64,000 nucleotides of DNA from Bacteroidales bacterium. GTDB taxonomy: Bacteria > Bacteroidota > Bacteroidia > Bacteroidales > GCA-2748055. Positions 34,379-42,672 of this stretch are shown here, one piece after another; the first letter of the stretch is position 1; every line of letters starts with the position of its first letter. The stretch covers positions 1 to 64,000 of the forward strand of contig JAIPBT010000016.1 of the NCBI GenBank assembly GCA_021738565.1, given 5' to 3'. A program made the position numbers and the translations under genes. The notes below the pieces were generated by a model. That model was not told where the DNA came from, searched no databases, and saw only the letters and a list, made by a program, of their open reading frames with translations.

Positions 34379-35029
34379 ATGATCAAAATTGACAGGTTGG
34401 TATTTAATTCATTTCAGGTTAACACCTATATCATATATGACAATACCGGGGAATGCCTCATCATTGATCCTGCCTGCTATACCGAAACTGAAAAAGATGC
34501 TTTAAGCAACTTCATCAATGACCACCAGCTGAAACCCGTATCGGTAGTCAATACACATTGCCATGTAGACCATGTTCTTGGCATACAACATATTAAAGAT
34601 ATGTACCATGTGCCATTCCTTGCACATAAACTTGAGGGAGAGATGTTGGAGAATGCCCCGCTTATGGGTGAACTCTTTGGATTTACCATTGATGAATTAT
34701 CCGAACCCGATCAGACGCTCGGGCACGAGGATGCTGTTACATTCGGAGATTCTGAACTGAAGGCGATACATGTCCCGGGTCATTCACAGGGCAGTCTTGC
34801 TTTCTATTCAAAAGAGGGAGGTTTCGTTGTTACAGGTGATGCCCTTTTTGAAGGGAGTATAGGCAGAACCGATTTGCCCGGGGGTGATTACGATACCTTG
34901 ATCAAAAGCATAAAAGACAATCTGTTTTCATTACCGGGGGAAACCAAAATACACCCCGGACACGGAGGAAGCTCCACAATATCAAAAGAAAAGTCGGAGA
35001 ATCCTTTTTTTAATGATTATAAAACATGA
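34379..35029 (+). CDS. MBL-fold metallohydrolase (glyoxalase II-like)
   Basis: The 216-residue protein carries the metallo-beta-lactamase metal motif THCHVDH (His60, His62, Asp64, His65), a second histidine in PGHSQGSLAFY, an Asp in TGDALFEGSIGRTDLPGG and a final HPGHGGSSTISKEK. It is of the YcbL/GloB-like short type lacking the hydroxyacylglutathione C-terminal domain. The probable activity is thioester or related hydrolysis; the substrate is unproven. It is co-transcribed with pcm. Confidence 0.87.
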   Translation: MIKIDRLVFNSFQVNTYIIYDNTGECLIIDPACYTETEKDALSNFINDHQLKPVSVVNTHCHVDHVLGIQHIKDMYHVPFLAHKLEGEMLENAPLMGELFGFTIDELSEPDQTLGHEDAVTFGDSELKAIHVPGHSQGSLAFYSKEGGFVVTGDALFEGSIGRTDLPGGDYDTLIKSIKDNLFSLPGETKIHPGHGGSSTISKEKSENPFFNDYKT

Positions 35030-35061
35030 AATTAAATACATCAACAGAGTACCCTAATAGT

Positions 35062-35069
35062 TATATTTG
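35062..35069 (+). promoter_or_regulatory. gcvP -7 element TATATTTG
   Basis: An exact TAnnTTTG match. It overlaps an in-frame TTG (35067), so the translation start is ATG 35103. Confidence 0.6.
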
Positions 35070-35102
35070 GTTTTCAATTTTTTCAATGCTCAAAGTTTCA
35101 TC

Positions 35103-37973
35103 ATGAGAGAAGATAAATTCAGTACAAGGCATATAGGTCCTGGAAAAGAGGAAGTTGAAGCGATGCTTAAAACCATAGGAGTAGATTCACTGGATGAATT
35201 GATACAAAAGACCATTCCTGCTTCCATACTCAAACCTGAAAAATTTGTATTCGACAGGGGCATGTCCGAATCACAATACCTTGATTACATTACCGGGATC
35301 AGTAAAAAGAACTGGTTGTTCAAATCATATATTGGCCAGGGATATTACAATACTTTAATGCCATCTGTAATTCGCAGGAACATACTTGAGAATCCCAACT
35401 GGTATACCTCTTATACTCCATACCAGGCAGAAATATCCCAGGGAAGGCTGGAGGCCTTGTTGAATTTTCAAACCGTAATTACTGAATTAACAGGATTTGA
35501 GCTCGCCAATGCATCATTACTGGATGAAGCTTCTGCAGCCTCTGAAGCTATGATCATGATGCATAATTCAAGGTCAAGGGCTGATGTCAGGGCAGAAAAA
35601 AATGAATTCTTTGTCGATAGGAATATATTTCCCCAGACCATGGACCTTTTGAAAGGAAAGGCTGCCCCCCTGGGAATAAAAATTGTAACAGGCAGTTTTA
35701 AAGAACCGGCATTTACTGATAAAACGTTTGGCTGCTTCGTTCAGTATCCTGCTGCTGACGGAAAACTTTTTGATTACAGTGCATTTGCCGAAAAAGCCCA
35801 CAATAAGGGAATATTTGTCGGTGCAGCCGCAGATATCATGGGCCTTGTCCTGCTTAAACCACCTGCGGAATGGGGTGCAGATGTGGTGGCAGGATCTACC
35901 CAAAGATTTGGTGTGCCTTTGTTTTACGGAGGCCCCCATGCTGCATATTTTGCTACAAGGGAAAATTTTAAAAGGCAACTGCCCGGGCGCATCATCGGGG
36001 TTTCAGTCGACAAACACGAAAACCCGGCGCTGAGAATGGCCCTGCAGACGCGTGAACAGCATATCAAAAGGGAAAGGGCAACTTCCAATATATGCACGGC
36101 ACAGTCCCTGCTGGCCAATATGGCAGGCATGTACGTGGTTTATCACGGTCCCGGGGGGATCAGGAGAATAGCCGAGGACATACATACAGGAGCGGTGTAC
36201 CTGAGTGAAAAACTAGAAAAACTCGGTTATGAACAGGAAAATGAAATTTTCTTCGATACCATAAAAGTAAACCTTCCCAAAGGTATAAAAGCCGGCACGA
36301 TTCGAAAACTGGCAGAAGATGAGCAAATCAATTTTTATTATCCCGCGGATAATTCGGTACTGATCTCCACGGATGAGACCACCAAGGAGCAGGAATTAAA
36401 TGCAATATTGCATGTATTTGCAGTTGCCGTTAAAAAATCATTTGCTCAATCATCCTCACTGGATAAAAAATCTGTAATCCCCGGTGCATTATTGAAAAAA
36501 GAACCTGTATTGCAGCAGGAAGTCTTCAACAAATATCACTCAGAAACCAACCTTATGCGCTACATAAGGATGCTGGAAAAAAGGGATATTTCTCTTACCC
36601 AGTCAATGATCTCCCTGGGTTCCTGTACAATGAAACTGAATGCGGCAACACAATTATACCCGGTTAGTCTTCCGGAATTTTCCAATATGCATCCATTTGT
36701 ACCCATGAACCAGGCAGAAGGATATTACCAGATGATGAATGAACTTAACCATGACCTGGAGAAAGTTACTGGTTTAGAGACCATATCCCTTCAACCCAAT
36801 TCCGGCGCCACCGGAGAATATACCGGGATGATGGTGATTAAGGCATACCATGACATCAATGGAGAAGGACAAAGGAATATCGTATTGATCCCTGCGTCGG
36901 CACACGGCACCAATCCTGCGAGCGCTGTTATGGCCGGGATGGTTGTTAAAGTAGTGCCTTGTGATGACAAAGGGAATATTGATACAGATTCATTGAATCA
37001 AATGGTTGAGGAAAATGCCGATCGCCTGGCTGCCATAATGATAACCTACCCTTCTACACATGGTGTATTTGAAGAAAACATCATCGAAATAGCAGATAAA
37101 GTACATCAACATGGAGGACAGGTTTACCTGGACGGAGCCAATATGAATGCCCAGGTCGGTCTGACCAATCCCGCGATCATTGGGGCTGATGTCTGTCACC
37201 TGAATCTCCACAAGACATTTGCCATTCCCCATGGCGGTGGAGGTCCGGGTGTGGGCCCCATAGGAGTTGCAAAACACCTGGTTGAATTTCTGCCTGCACA
37301 CCCCGTAGTACAAACCGGTGGTGTAAAAGGCATCAGTGCAATATCCGCTGCACCTTTCGGAAGTGCAGGAATACTGCCCATCTCCCATGCCTATCTGAAA
37401 CTACTTGGCAAAGAAGGACTCACTGAATCAACAAAAGTATCGATACTTAACGCCAATTACCTTGCTGCAAGGCTAAAAAACAAATTTAATATTCTCTACA
37501 CAGGGAAAAACGGTTTTGTTGCTCATGAGATGATCCTGGACTGCAGGAATTTTAAAGCTGATTCTGATGTTACTGAAACAGACATTGCCAAACGCCTGAT
37601 GGATTATGGTTTTCATGCTCCCACCCTCTCTTTTCCCGTTCATGGAACACTCATGGTAGAACCCACGGAAAGCGAATCAAAGGAAGAACTTGACAGGTTC
37701 GCTGATGCCATGATCGACATTGCAAAAGAGATAAGCATGATCGCGGATGGAAAATCTGACAAAACGGACAACCCTTTAAAAAATGCCCCGCATACCCAGG
37801 AAGAGATTGCATCCGACGAATGGCCCCATCCCTATGATCGAATGAAAGCTGCTTTTCCCCTGGAATGGGTGAAAAAAAACAAATTCTGGCCTTATGTTGC
37901 AAGGATCAATGACGGGTATGGGGACCGCAACCTTATTTGCACCTGTGAACCAATAGAAAATTACAATTCATAA
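35103..37973 (+). CDS. gcvP: Glycine dehydrogenase (aminomethyl-transferring), P protein
   Basis: The 956-residue single-chain P protein decarboxylates glycine and passes the methylamine to lipoylated H protein. The N-terminal half begins FSTRHIGPG and keeps LDEASAASEAM and FGVPLFYGGPHAAYFA. The C-terminal half has the PLP lysine Lys704 in LNLHKTFAIPHGGGGPG and GSCTMKLNAATQLYPV. Both halves that are split into GcvPA/GcvPB in many bacteria are fused here, as is usual in Bacteroidota. gcvT, gcvH and lpd are not in the window. Confidence 0.97.
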   Translation: MREDKFSTRHIGPGKEEVEAMLKTIGVDSLDELIQKTIPASILKPEKFVFDRGMSESQYLDYITGISKKNWLFKSYIGQGYYNTLMPSVIRRNILENPNWYTSYTPYQAEISQGRLEALLNFQTVITELTGFELANASLLDEASAASEAMIMMHNSRSRADVRAEKNEFFVDRNIFPQTMDLLKGKAAPLGIKIVTGSFKEPAFTDKTFGCFVQYPAADGKLFDYSAFAEKAHNKGIFVGAAADIMGLVLLKPPAEWGADVVAGSTQRFGVPLFYGGPHAAYFATRENFKRQLPGRIIGVSVDKHENPALRMALQTREQHIKRERATSNICTAQSLLANMAGMYVVYHGPGGIRRIAEDIHTGAVYLSEKLEKLGYEQENEIFFDTIKVNLPKGIKAGTIRKLAEDEQINFYYPADNSVLISTDETTKEQELNAILHVFAVAVKKSFAQSSSLDKKSVIPGALLKKEPVLQQEVFNKYHSETNLMRYIRMLEKRDISLTQSMISLGSCTMKLNAATQLYPVSLPEFSNMHPFVPMNQAEGYYQMMNELNHDLEKVTGLETISLQPNSGATGEYTGMMVIKAYHDINGEGQRNIVLIPASAHGTNPASAVMAGMVVKVVPCDDKGNIDTDSLNQMVEENADRLAAIMITYPSTHGVFEENIIEIADKVHQHGGQVYLDGANMNAQVGLTNPAIIGADVCHLNLHKTFAIPHGGGGPGVGPIGVAKHLVEFLPAHPVVQTGGVKGISAISAAPFGSAGILPISHAYLKLLGKEGLTESTKVSILNANYLAARLKNKFNILYTGKNGFVAHEMILDCRNFKADSDVTETDIAKRLMDYGFHAPTLSFPVHGTLMVEPTESESKEELDRFADAMIDIAKEISMIADGKSDKTDNPLKNAPHTQEEIASDEWPHPYDRMKAAFPLEWVKKNKFWPYVARINDGYGDRNLICTCEPIENYNS

Positions 37974-37996
37974 TTGGGGCTGGTGTTATTAACAGA

Positions 37997-38028
37997 AAGG
38001 CGTTGCAATAACGAAACTGCAACGCCTT
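37997..38028. terminator. Bidirectional hairpin between gcvP and ssb
   Basis: AAGGCGTTGCA (37997-38007) and TGCAACGCCTT (38018-38028) form a perfect 11-base stem between the converging 3' ends. The minus strand continues CTTTCTG; neither side has a long U-tract, so the strength is moderate. Confidence 0.65.
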
Positions 38029-38068
38029 GAACGATCAACTGATTCTGTTTGAACCTAATTACAAAACA

Positions 38069-38419
38069 TCAATTGACAACTGTCTGCTTGGGGCTCAGGA
38101 ACACCAGGTTGTCACACTCTATCTCGGTGCTGTAGTGCTTGTTTCCTTCCTTATCGTCCCAATTGTTGTTCACAATCTTACCTTCGATGTAAAGAAGATC
38201 CCCCTTCTTTACATATTGCTTGATCAGTGAAGCTCTCTTGTTCCATACCTTGATCCGGTGCCATTGTGTAACCTTGACCTCCTCATCATTTTTATCCCTG
38301 TATGTTTCGGAGGTCGCAAATGAAAAGCTTGCAAGAAAAACATCCCCGTCTTTCTCATTGATCCTTGGCTCCTCGCCAACATTACCCAGTAGGGTAGCTT
38401 TGTTAATACCGTACTTCAT
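38069..38419 (-). CDS. ssb: Single-stranded DNA-binding protein (short form)
   Basis: The 116-residue OB-fold protein shows NKATLLGNVGEEPRI, FSFATSETYRDKN, TQWHRIKVWNKRA and KGDLLYIEGKIVNNNWDDKEG, the SSB core. The acidic, disordered tail ending in DDIPF found in housekeeping SSBs is absent; it ends at SPKQTVVN. It may therefore be a secondary SSB that does not recruit the usual SSB partners. It is encoded singly, convergent to gcvP. Confidence 0.88.
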   Translation of the reverse strand: MKYGINKATLLGNVGEEPRINEKDGDVFLASFSFATSETYRDKNDEEVKVTQWHRIKVWNKRASLIKQYVKKGDLLYIEGKIVNNNWDDKEGNKHYSTEIECDNLVFLSPKQTVVN

Positions 38420-38496
38420 ACTTGTAATTTTTTATGATTATGTACAGGTTAATGTGACGAAAGATTGAAATATCGTTTGCAAAATGTGTTTTTTTT

Positions 38497-38504
38497 AGTT
38501 TTGT
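38497..38504 (+). promoter_or_regulatory. Orphan -7 element TAGTTTTG
   Basis: An exact TAnnTTTG match with TTTG at 38477-38480 (16-base spacer, shorter than usual). No gene follows within normal range except a 26-codon ORF at 38571; a terminator stands at 38666-38694. Confidence 0.4.
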
Positions 38505-38570
38505 CGCTTCCACCAAACCCCTTAATGCCCTAAAACCCGCTTGATCACTAATTTAAATCGATTCTAAAAC

Positions 38571-38651
38571 ATGAAAAATCTATTGTTAAACATTTCACGT
38601 TTCAAACATATTTGCTTTCTTGCATTCAAATTGAAAAATGGATTCCATTGA
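38571..38651 (+). CDS. Possible 26-residue peptide (uncertain)
   Basis: ATG 38571 to TGA 38649-38651 gives MKNLLLNISRFKHICFLAFK and six more residues. The ORF lies between an orphan consensus -7 element and a strong terminator, 67 bases after the former, so it may be a small protein or simply part of a small non-coding RNA. No Shine-Dalgarno sequence is evident and no family is recognised. Confidence 0.25.
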   Translation: MKNLLLNISRFKHICFLAFKLKNGFH

Positions 38652-38665
38652 AATGCATTTGAATT

Positions 38666-38694
38666 AAAAAAAACTGATTCAGGTCAGTTTTTTT
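38666..38694. terminator. Symmetric terminator
   Basis: AAAAAAACTGA and TCAGTTTTTTT flank TTCAGG. The A-run/T-run symmetry makes it work in both directions. On the plus strand no annotated gene precedes it, which supports a small transcript starting near 38511. Confidence 0.75.
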
Positions 38695-38742
38695 GGCTAT
38701 CGATATCATTTTTTAAATAGGTAGGAATAATAGATATTTAAA

Positions 38743-38750
38743 TAATTTTG
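38743..38750 (+). promoter_or_regulatory. -7 element TAATTTTG of the cytochrome locus
   Basis: An exact TAnnTTTG match overlapping an in-frame TTG (38748). It sets the translation start at ATG 38760. Confidence 0.55.
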
Positions 38751-38759
38751 AAAACGGCT

Positions 38760-39137
38760 ATGAAAACAACGATCAGAACTCTCACATTGTCTGGAAGAAT
38801 GCTTATTCCGGCAATATCCATTATTTTGATTTTAGGCCTCCAATCCTGTACACAATATGAAATCGTACCCCCGGAGGTGGGTTATGAGTCATTCAGTACA
38901 TCCATACAACCGATCTTCAACAACGATTGCGTCGACTGTCACTCAGGAAACCTTGACCCAAATCTTTCGGAAGGGAATTCCTATTTAGCGCTGACAACAG
39001 GAGGGTACATAGATACGGATGACCCCGGTTCAAGTTTGATCATGACCATGCTTGAAGGATCACATAAATCCTATACATCAGCATCCAATAAAGAATTGAT
39101 CCTTGAATGGATCACTGCAGGTGCACCTAATGACTAA
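38760..39137 (+). CDS. Monoheme c-type cytochrome lipoprotein
   Basis: The 125-residue protein has a signal with lipobox (ILILGLQSC) and one heme c motif, CVDCH. The sequence around it (FNNDCVDCHSGNLDPNLS, later ELILEWITAGAPND) matches the small cytochrome domain often seen in Bacteroidota exported cytochromes. A Met as distal ligand is plausible (LIMTMLEG) but unproven. It begins a cluster of electron-transfer genes and probably sits on the periplasmic face of a membrane. Confidence 0.8.
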   Translation: MKTTIRTLTLSGRMLIPAISIILILGLQSCTQYEIVPPEVGYESFSTSIQPIFNNDCVDCHSGNLDPNLSEGNSYLALTTGGYIDTDDPGSSLIMTMLEGSHKSYTSASNKELILEWITAGAPND

Positions 39138-39251
39138 TCCAAATAAAACATATCATTATGAACCGAGCCATGACAAAATTATTGACACACGCTTATGATC
39201 ATTTCAATTCTTGTGTTACGTTTCTTTGATAATAAATTATCATGGCAAGTT

Positions 39252-39270
39252 CCCCCGATATACTTCGGGG
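39252..39270. repeat. Short palindrome CCCCGATATACTTCGGGG
   Basis: A six-base stem with a six-base loop in the gap between the cytochrome and barrel genes. It belongs with the CCCGATA...TATCGGG palindromes found in other repeats of this window. Confidence 0.5.
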
Positions 39271-39308
39271 CTGGCTATCTGACCTATAAAAACTAAAAAA
39301 ATAAACAG

Positions 39309-40148
39309 ATGAATAACAGAATCATTATCAGCGTTTCAATTTTTGCACTGATGCTTATTTGCGTTCCTGTATTCAGTCAGGAAGAAGAAGACAAACCCAT
39401 CAGGCCACCCTTTGAAACTACCCTTCTTATTGACAACCAGACCACGGTTAATCCTTACAAAGGCGCACTTGGACTTGAGATCCAGCACAGGTTTTCAAAA
39501 ATATCATCAATCAGCGACATCTTTGGCATTTATGGAACAGCCAATACAAGGATGGCATTGTCATACGGTATTACCGATAAATTAATGGTAGGACTGGGAA
39601 CTACCCGAAGCTATAAATTGCAGGACCTTGAATGGAAATACAGCATTTTGACGCAAACCCGTTCAGGAAAGATCCCGGTATCCTTAAGCTACGCAGGTAA
39701 TATGGTCGTGGATGCAAGAGACTCAGAAGCATTCGGAGACCCGGCGCTCTTTAAAGCGGTTCACCGTTTGTCTTACATGAACCAATTGATCGTATCCAGA
39801 AAATTCGGTATGCTTATCAGTGCCCAGGTGGCCCCCACATTTATCTGGATGAACGCTGTGGAAGAAGGGTACAACAATATTAATTTTTCAGTCAATACAG
39901 GCATTCGTGCCATGGTCCTTGGCTTTCATTCGATCATACTTGAATATGAACAGCCCGTAACCCAACCGGACGCGGATGTATATCCAAATCTGGCCCTGGG
40001 TGTGGAAATCGGTACAAGTACCCACTCATTCAGGGTATTTGCATCCAATTACAATGCATTGATCAAGAACTACAATGTTGCTTACAACAGCAATAATCCC
40101 TTTGATCTGAATTATCAGTTTGGCTTTAACATTTCAATCAAATTCTAA
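39309..40148 (+). CDS. DUF5777 family outer-membrane beta-barrel
   Basis: The 279-residue protein has a signal peptide (cleavage after PVFSQ) followed by a full-length barrel-like sequence (TTVNPYKGALGLEIQHRF, GIYGTANTRMALSYGI, LEYEQPVTQP). It ends in an aromatic-hydrophobic strand, FGFNISIKF, as expected for outer-membrane insertion. I assign DUF5777 from these patterns. It is flanked by c-type cytochrome genes, so an outer-membrane role in electron transfer or in cytochrome positioning is a reasonable inference, not a demonstrated function. Confidence 0.75.
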   Translation: MNNRIIISVSIFALMLICVPVFSQEEEDKPIRPPFETTLLIDNQTTVNPYKGALGLEIQHRFSKISSISDIFGIYGTANTRMALSYGITDKLMVGLGTTRSYKLQDLEWKYSILTQTRSGKIPVSLSYAGNMVVDARDSEAFGDPALFKAVHRLSYMNQLIVSRKFGMLISAQVAPTFIWMNAVEEGYNNINFSVNTGIRAMVLGFHSIILEYEQPVTQPDADVYPNLALGVEIGTSTHSFRVFASNYNALIKNYNVAYNSNNPFDLNYQFGFNISIKF

Positions 40149-40228
40149 ACGGCCTGTTGCTTAAATGGATCTATTGAATGTCATACCGTATAAAAAATTA
40201 GGCCAATACAATTATAAACCCAAAACTT

Positions 40229-41212
40229 ATGAAAAAGATCACCCGAATCTTACTGTCGATCTTTCTGGCATTCTCTGCAGGTACGATGGCACAAAGCGAT
40301 TCAGCAACATCTGATCTGAATCTGGATGCATACAGGCAGGTAAATGATTTTGTCGATGAAAATGAAAGCTGTTTTGAATGTCACGCCAATACTAAATATG
40401 TACTTATTGATGAGTTTTTCGGGCGAGAGATAATGCAGTCCATGTGTAAGGATAAAATTGTAACCCGGGATGAATATTACTCAATGGTACACAATAGTTT
40501 CGCCTGCCTTGATTGCCATGCCTATGAATACGAGGAGTTTCCCCATCCCCTTGAAGCCAGGCTTGAACAGCCCTACCAATGCATTGATTGTCATGGATAC
40601 GATGAAAACTATGCACATTTCCGATTTGAGGATATTGAAATGGAGTACATGGAAAGCGTACATGCCAAAGGTATCGAAAACTTTTCCTGCTGGAAGTGTC
40701 ACGATCCACACGCCTACAAACTTACCATAGGCGCTGACGGAACGAGTATTTCCGATGGCATTGCATATAACAACGACATCTGTCTTTCCTGTCATTCTGA
40801 TTTCAGCAGGTTTGAGCTGCTGACCGAAAGGGAAGAGATCAATATTTTGGAAACCCATGACTGGCTTCCAAACCAGGCCACACACTTTGGTAGTGTAAGG
40901 TGTATTGAATGTCACACATCCATTTCTGATAGCACTTTCGTTGCTCATCATGTGCTATCCAGTGATAAAGCAGTCAAAAAGTGCGCAGAATGCCATTCAA
41001 AAAATTCAATCCTGATGGCTTCGCTTTACAAGCACGAAGCGAAAGAAAGCAGAAGAAGATATGGATTTATTAACGGTGTTATCCTGAATGAGGCATATGT
41101 AATTGGTGCCAACAGGAATACATTTCTGAGTACGATCGGCATAATACTTTTCCTGGCGACACTTGGTGGAGTTTCCATTCACATTATTGCGCGTATTATT
41201 TATAAAAAATAG
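40229..41212 (+). CDS. Heptaheme c-type cytochrome with C-terminal membrane anchor
   Basis: The 327-residue protein has a signal peptide (residues 1-21) and seven CxxCH motifs: CFECH (48), CLDCH (93), CIDCH (118), CWKCH (154), CLSCH (185), CIECH (225) and CAECH (252). Many extra histidines suggest bis-His ligation. A single transmembrane helix (about residues 300-320) with a basic end anchors it, leaving the hemes in the periplasm. It is followed 4 bases later by a cytochrome b, so the pair likely takes electrons from the quinone pool. Confidence 0.92.
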   Translation: MKKITRILLSIFLAFSAGTMAQSDSATSDLNLDAYRQVNDFVDENESCFECHANTKYVLIDEFFGREIMQSMCKDKIVTRDEYYSMVHNSFACLDCHAYEYEEFPHPLEARLEQPYQCIDCHGYDENYAHFRFEDIEMEYMESVHAKGIENFSCWKCHDPHAYKLTIGADGTSISDGIAYNNDICLSCHSDFSRFELLTEREEINILETHDWLPNQATHFGSVRCIECHTSISDSTFVAHHVLSSDKAVKKCAECHSKNSILMASLYKHEAKESRRRYGFINGVILNEAYVIGANRNTFLSTIGIILFLATLGGVSIHIIARIIYKK

Positions 41213-41216
41213 AGAA

Positions 41217-41864
41217 ATGGCAAAATTATCATATCACTACCCGCTTTCCATCAGGATCTGGCATGCAATCAATGCGCTGTGTATTCTCCTGTTGATATTG
41301 ACAGGGATCAGTATGTATTATGTGGATCCTGACAGAATACTGATCGAGTTCTCCTGGGCAGTAAAGATCCATAATGTTACCGGTGTCATTTTAAGCTTCA
41401 GCTACCTTTTCTTTTTAATTGCAAATGCTGTTAGTAAAAACCGCAAATATTACAAAATGCCATTGAAAGGATTGATGAACCGGCTGGTGAAACAGTCAGG
41501 TTACTATGCATTTGGTATGTTTAAAGGTGAAAAAAAGCCGTTTCCCCTGACTGAAGAACGAAAATTCAATCCATTGCAAAAATTATTCTATGTCCTTGCT
41601 ATGTATGTAGGTGTTCCTCTGGTGATTATTTCAGGACTTGGCCTGCTTTTTCCAGAATCAGTTATCAAGGCCCTCTTTGGTGTCAGCGGAATACTTATTA
41701 CCGATGTGCTTCATGTAGCGATGGGATTCTTTATATCTTTGTTCCTTGTCATACATATCTATGTCAGCACAATTGGTCATACCAAATCTGCCAACTTTAT
41801 AGCCATCATTTCTGGTTATGGCTGGATCGAAGAAACTGAGAATGAAACCAAATCTGAAGAATAG
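41217..41864 (+). CDS. Cytochrome b561/b6-type integral membrane subunit
   Basis: The 215-residue protein has four predicted membrane helices and histidines placed as in hydrogenase/thiosulfate-reductase type cytochrome b: SIRIWHAINAL (His16), KIHNVTG, VLHVAMGF and LVIHIYVSTIGH. It would bind two b hemes and exchange electrons with menaquinol. ATG 41217 is chosen because upstream in-frame starts lie inside the heptaheme gene. It is the quinone-side partner of the heptaheme protein. Confidence 0.87.
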   Translation: MAKLSYHYPLSIRIWHAINALCILLLILTGISMYYVDPDRILIEFSWAVKIHNVTGVILSFSYLFFLIANAVSKNRKYYKMPLKGLMNRLVKQSGYYAFGMFKGEKKPFPLTEERKFNPLQKLFYVLAMYVGVPLVIISGLGLLFPESVIKALFGVSGILITDVLHVAMGFFISLFLVIHIYVSTIGHTKSANFIAIISGYGWIEETENETKSEE

Positions 41865-41865
41865 A

Positions 41866-41873
41866 TATTTTTG
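41866..41873 (+). promoter_or_regulatory. -7 element TATTTTTG before the last cytochrome gene
   Basis: An exact TAnnTTTG match 2 bases after the cytochrome b stop codon. The monoheme cytochrome downstream may also be transcribed separately. Confidence 0.45.
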
Positions 41874-41917
41874 GTAAGCTTTTTGCATATAATTTTACAA
41901 CACATAAATCTATACAC

Positions 41918-42334
41918 ATGAAAAAACGAATTAGAAATCTATCAGTACTTGGATTGGCTGCTGTTTTATTTACAGCTTTTGCAGCTATGAACATACCACA
42001 GGACCAACCCGAACCCTGGCCGGTGCCTGACGAGTATAAAAATATGGAGAACCCTGTTAAAGGTGATGACCAGGCATTGAAAATGGGTGGCATGCTTTAC
42101 AAGAGACATTGTGCATCCTGTCACGGCAGGGAAGGATTGGGTGACGGACCCAAAGCAAGAGGTCTTGAAACCTTTTCAGGTGACTTCTCAGGTGACTATT
42201 ACCAGAACCAGACAGACGGCGAGCATTTTTACAAAACACTTGTTGGCCGCGATGAAATGCCTGGCTATGAAAACAAATTGTCCGAAGAGGATATCTGGTC
42301 AATCGTAAGTTACATGAGGACATTCAAAAAATAA
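41918..42334 (+). CDS. Monoheme cytochrome c (periplasmic)
   Basis: The 138-residue protein has a signal peptide (residues 1-24) and a class I cytochrome c domain: KMGGMLYKRHCASCHGREGLGDGPKA (heme motif CASCH) and a probable Met ligand in RDEMPGYENKL, ending IWSIVSYMRTFKK. It is the likely soluble electron carrier of the module and is followed by a strong terminator, closing the locus. Confidence 0.92.
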   Translation: MKKRIRNLSVLGLAAVLFTAFAAMNIPQDQPEPWPVPDEYKNMENPVKGDDQALKMGGMLYKRHCASCHGREGLGDGPKARGLETFSGDFSGDYYQNQTDGEHFYKTLVGRDEMPGYENKLSEEDIWSIVSYMRTFKK

Positions 42335-42351
42335 TAGAACACCTAATAATC

Positions 42352-42386
42352 AAAAACCGGCTTGTTTAACGAGCCGGTTTTTTTTT
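42352..42386 (+). terminator. Terminator of the cytochrome locus
   Basis: AACCGGCT (42355-42362) pairs with AGCCGGTT (42372-42379), and T continues to 42386. It lies 18 bases after the cytochrome stop codon. Confidence 0.88.
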
Positions 42387-42672
42387 GATCAAATACCCGT
42401 TATTACCCGGCATTATTGAAATCCGGAATATTTTTCATGGGAGAAGTGAGTTAGGGAGGACCCGGCAACAGCCGCTGACTATTCGAAAAAATAAGTGTGG
42501 ATATATTATTATAATAAATTGCAATTCAATAACATATCCGAATATTGGGAACAAATTCATGTTTCCCGGTCGAAAATAAGATTTTATTTATAGTTTTGCC
42601 TGTGTGAATTTGGCCGATCCGGCAACAATTTAGTTGTTGATTTGTCTGTATATTGATTGATAAGTATTATTC
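42387..42672. promoter_or_regulatory. Leader region of the acyl-CoA carboxylase genes
   Basis: TAGTTTTG at 42591-42598 is an exact -7 match, 75 bases ahead of the carboxylase start. The preceding 200 bases contain GGACCCGGCAACAGCCGC (42457-42474), slightly reminiscent of a riboswitch core but outside the expected transcript. No gene is seen. Confidence 0.45.

Noticed and set aside
42440-42490. Cobalamin-riboswitch-like core (GGACCCGGCAACAGCCGC) before the acyl-CoA carboxylase
   Set aside because: Only a short resemblance. No B12-box sequence or surrounding helices could be found, and the best promoter (42591-42598) lies downstream of it, so it would not be in the mRNA leader.
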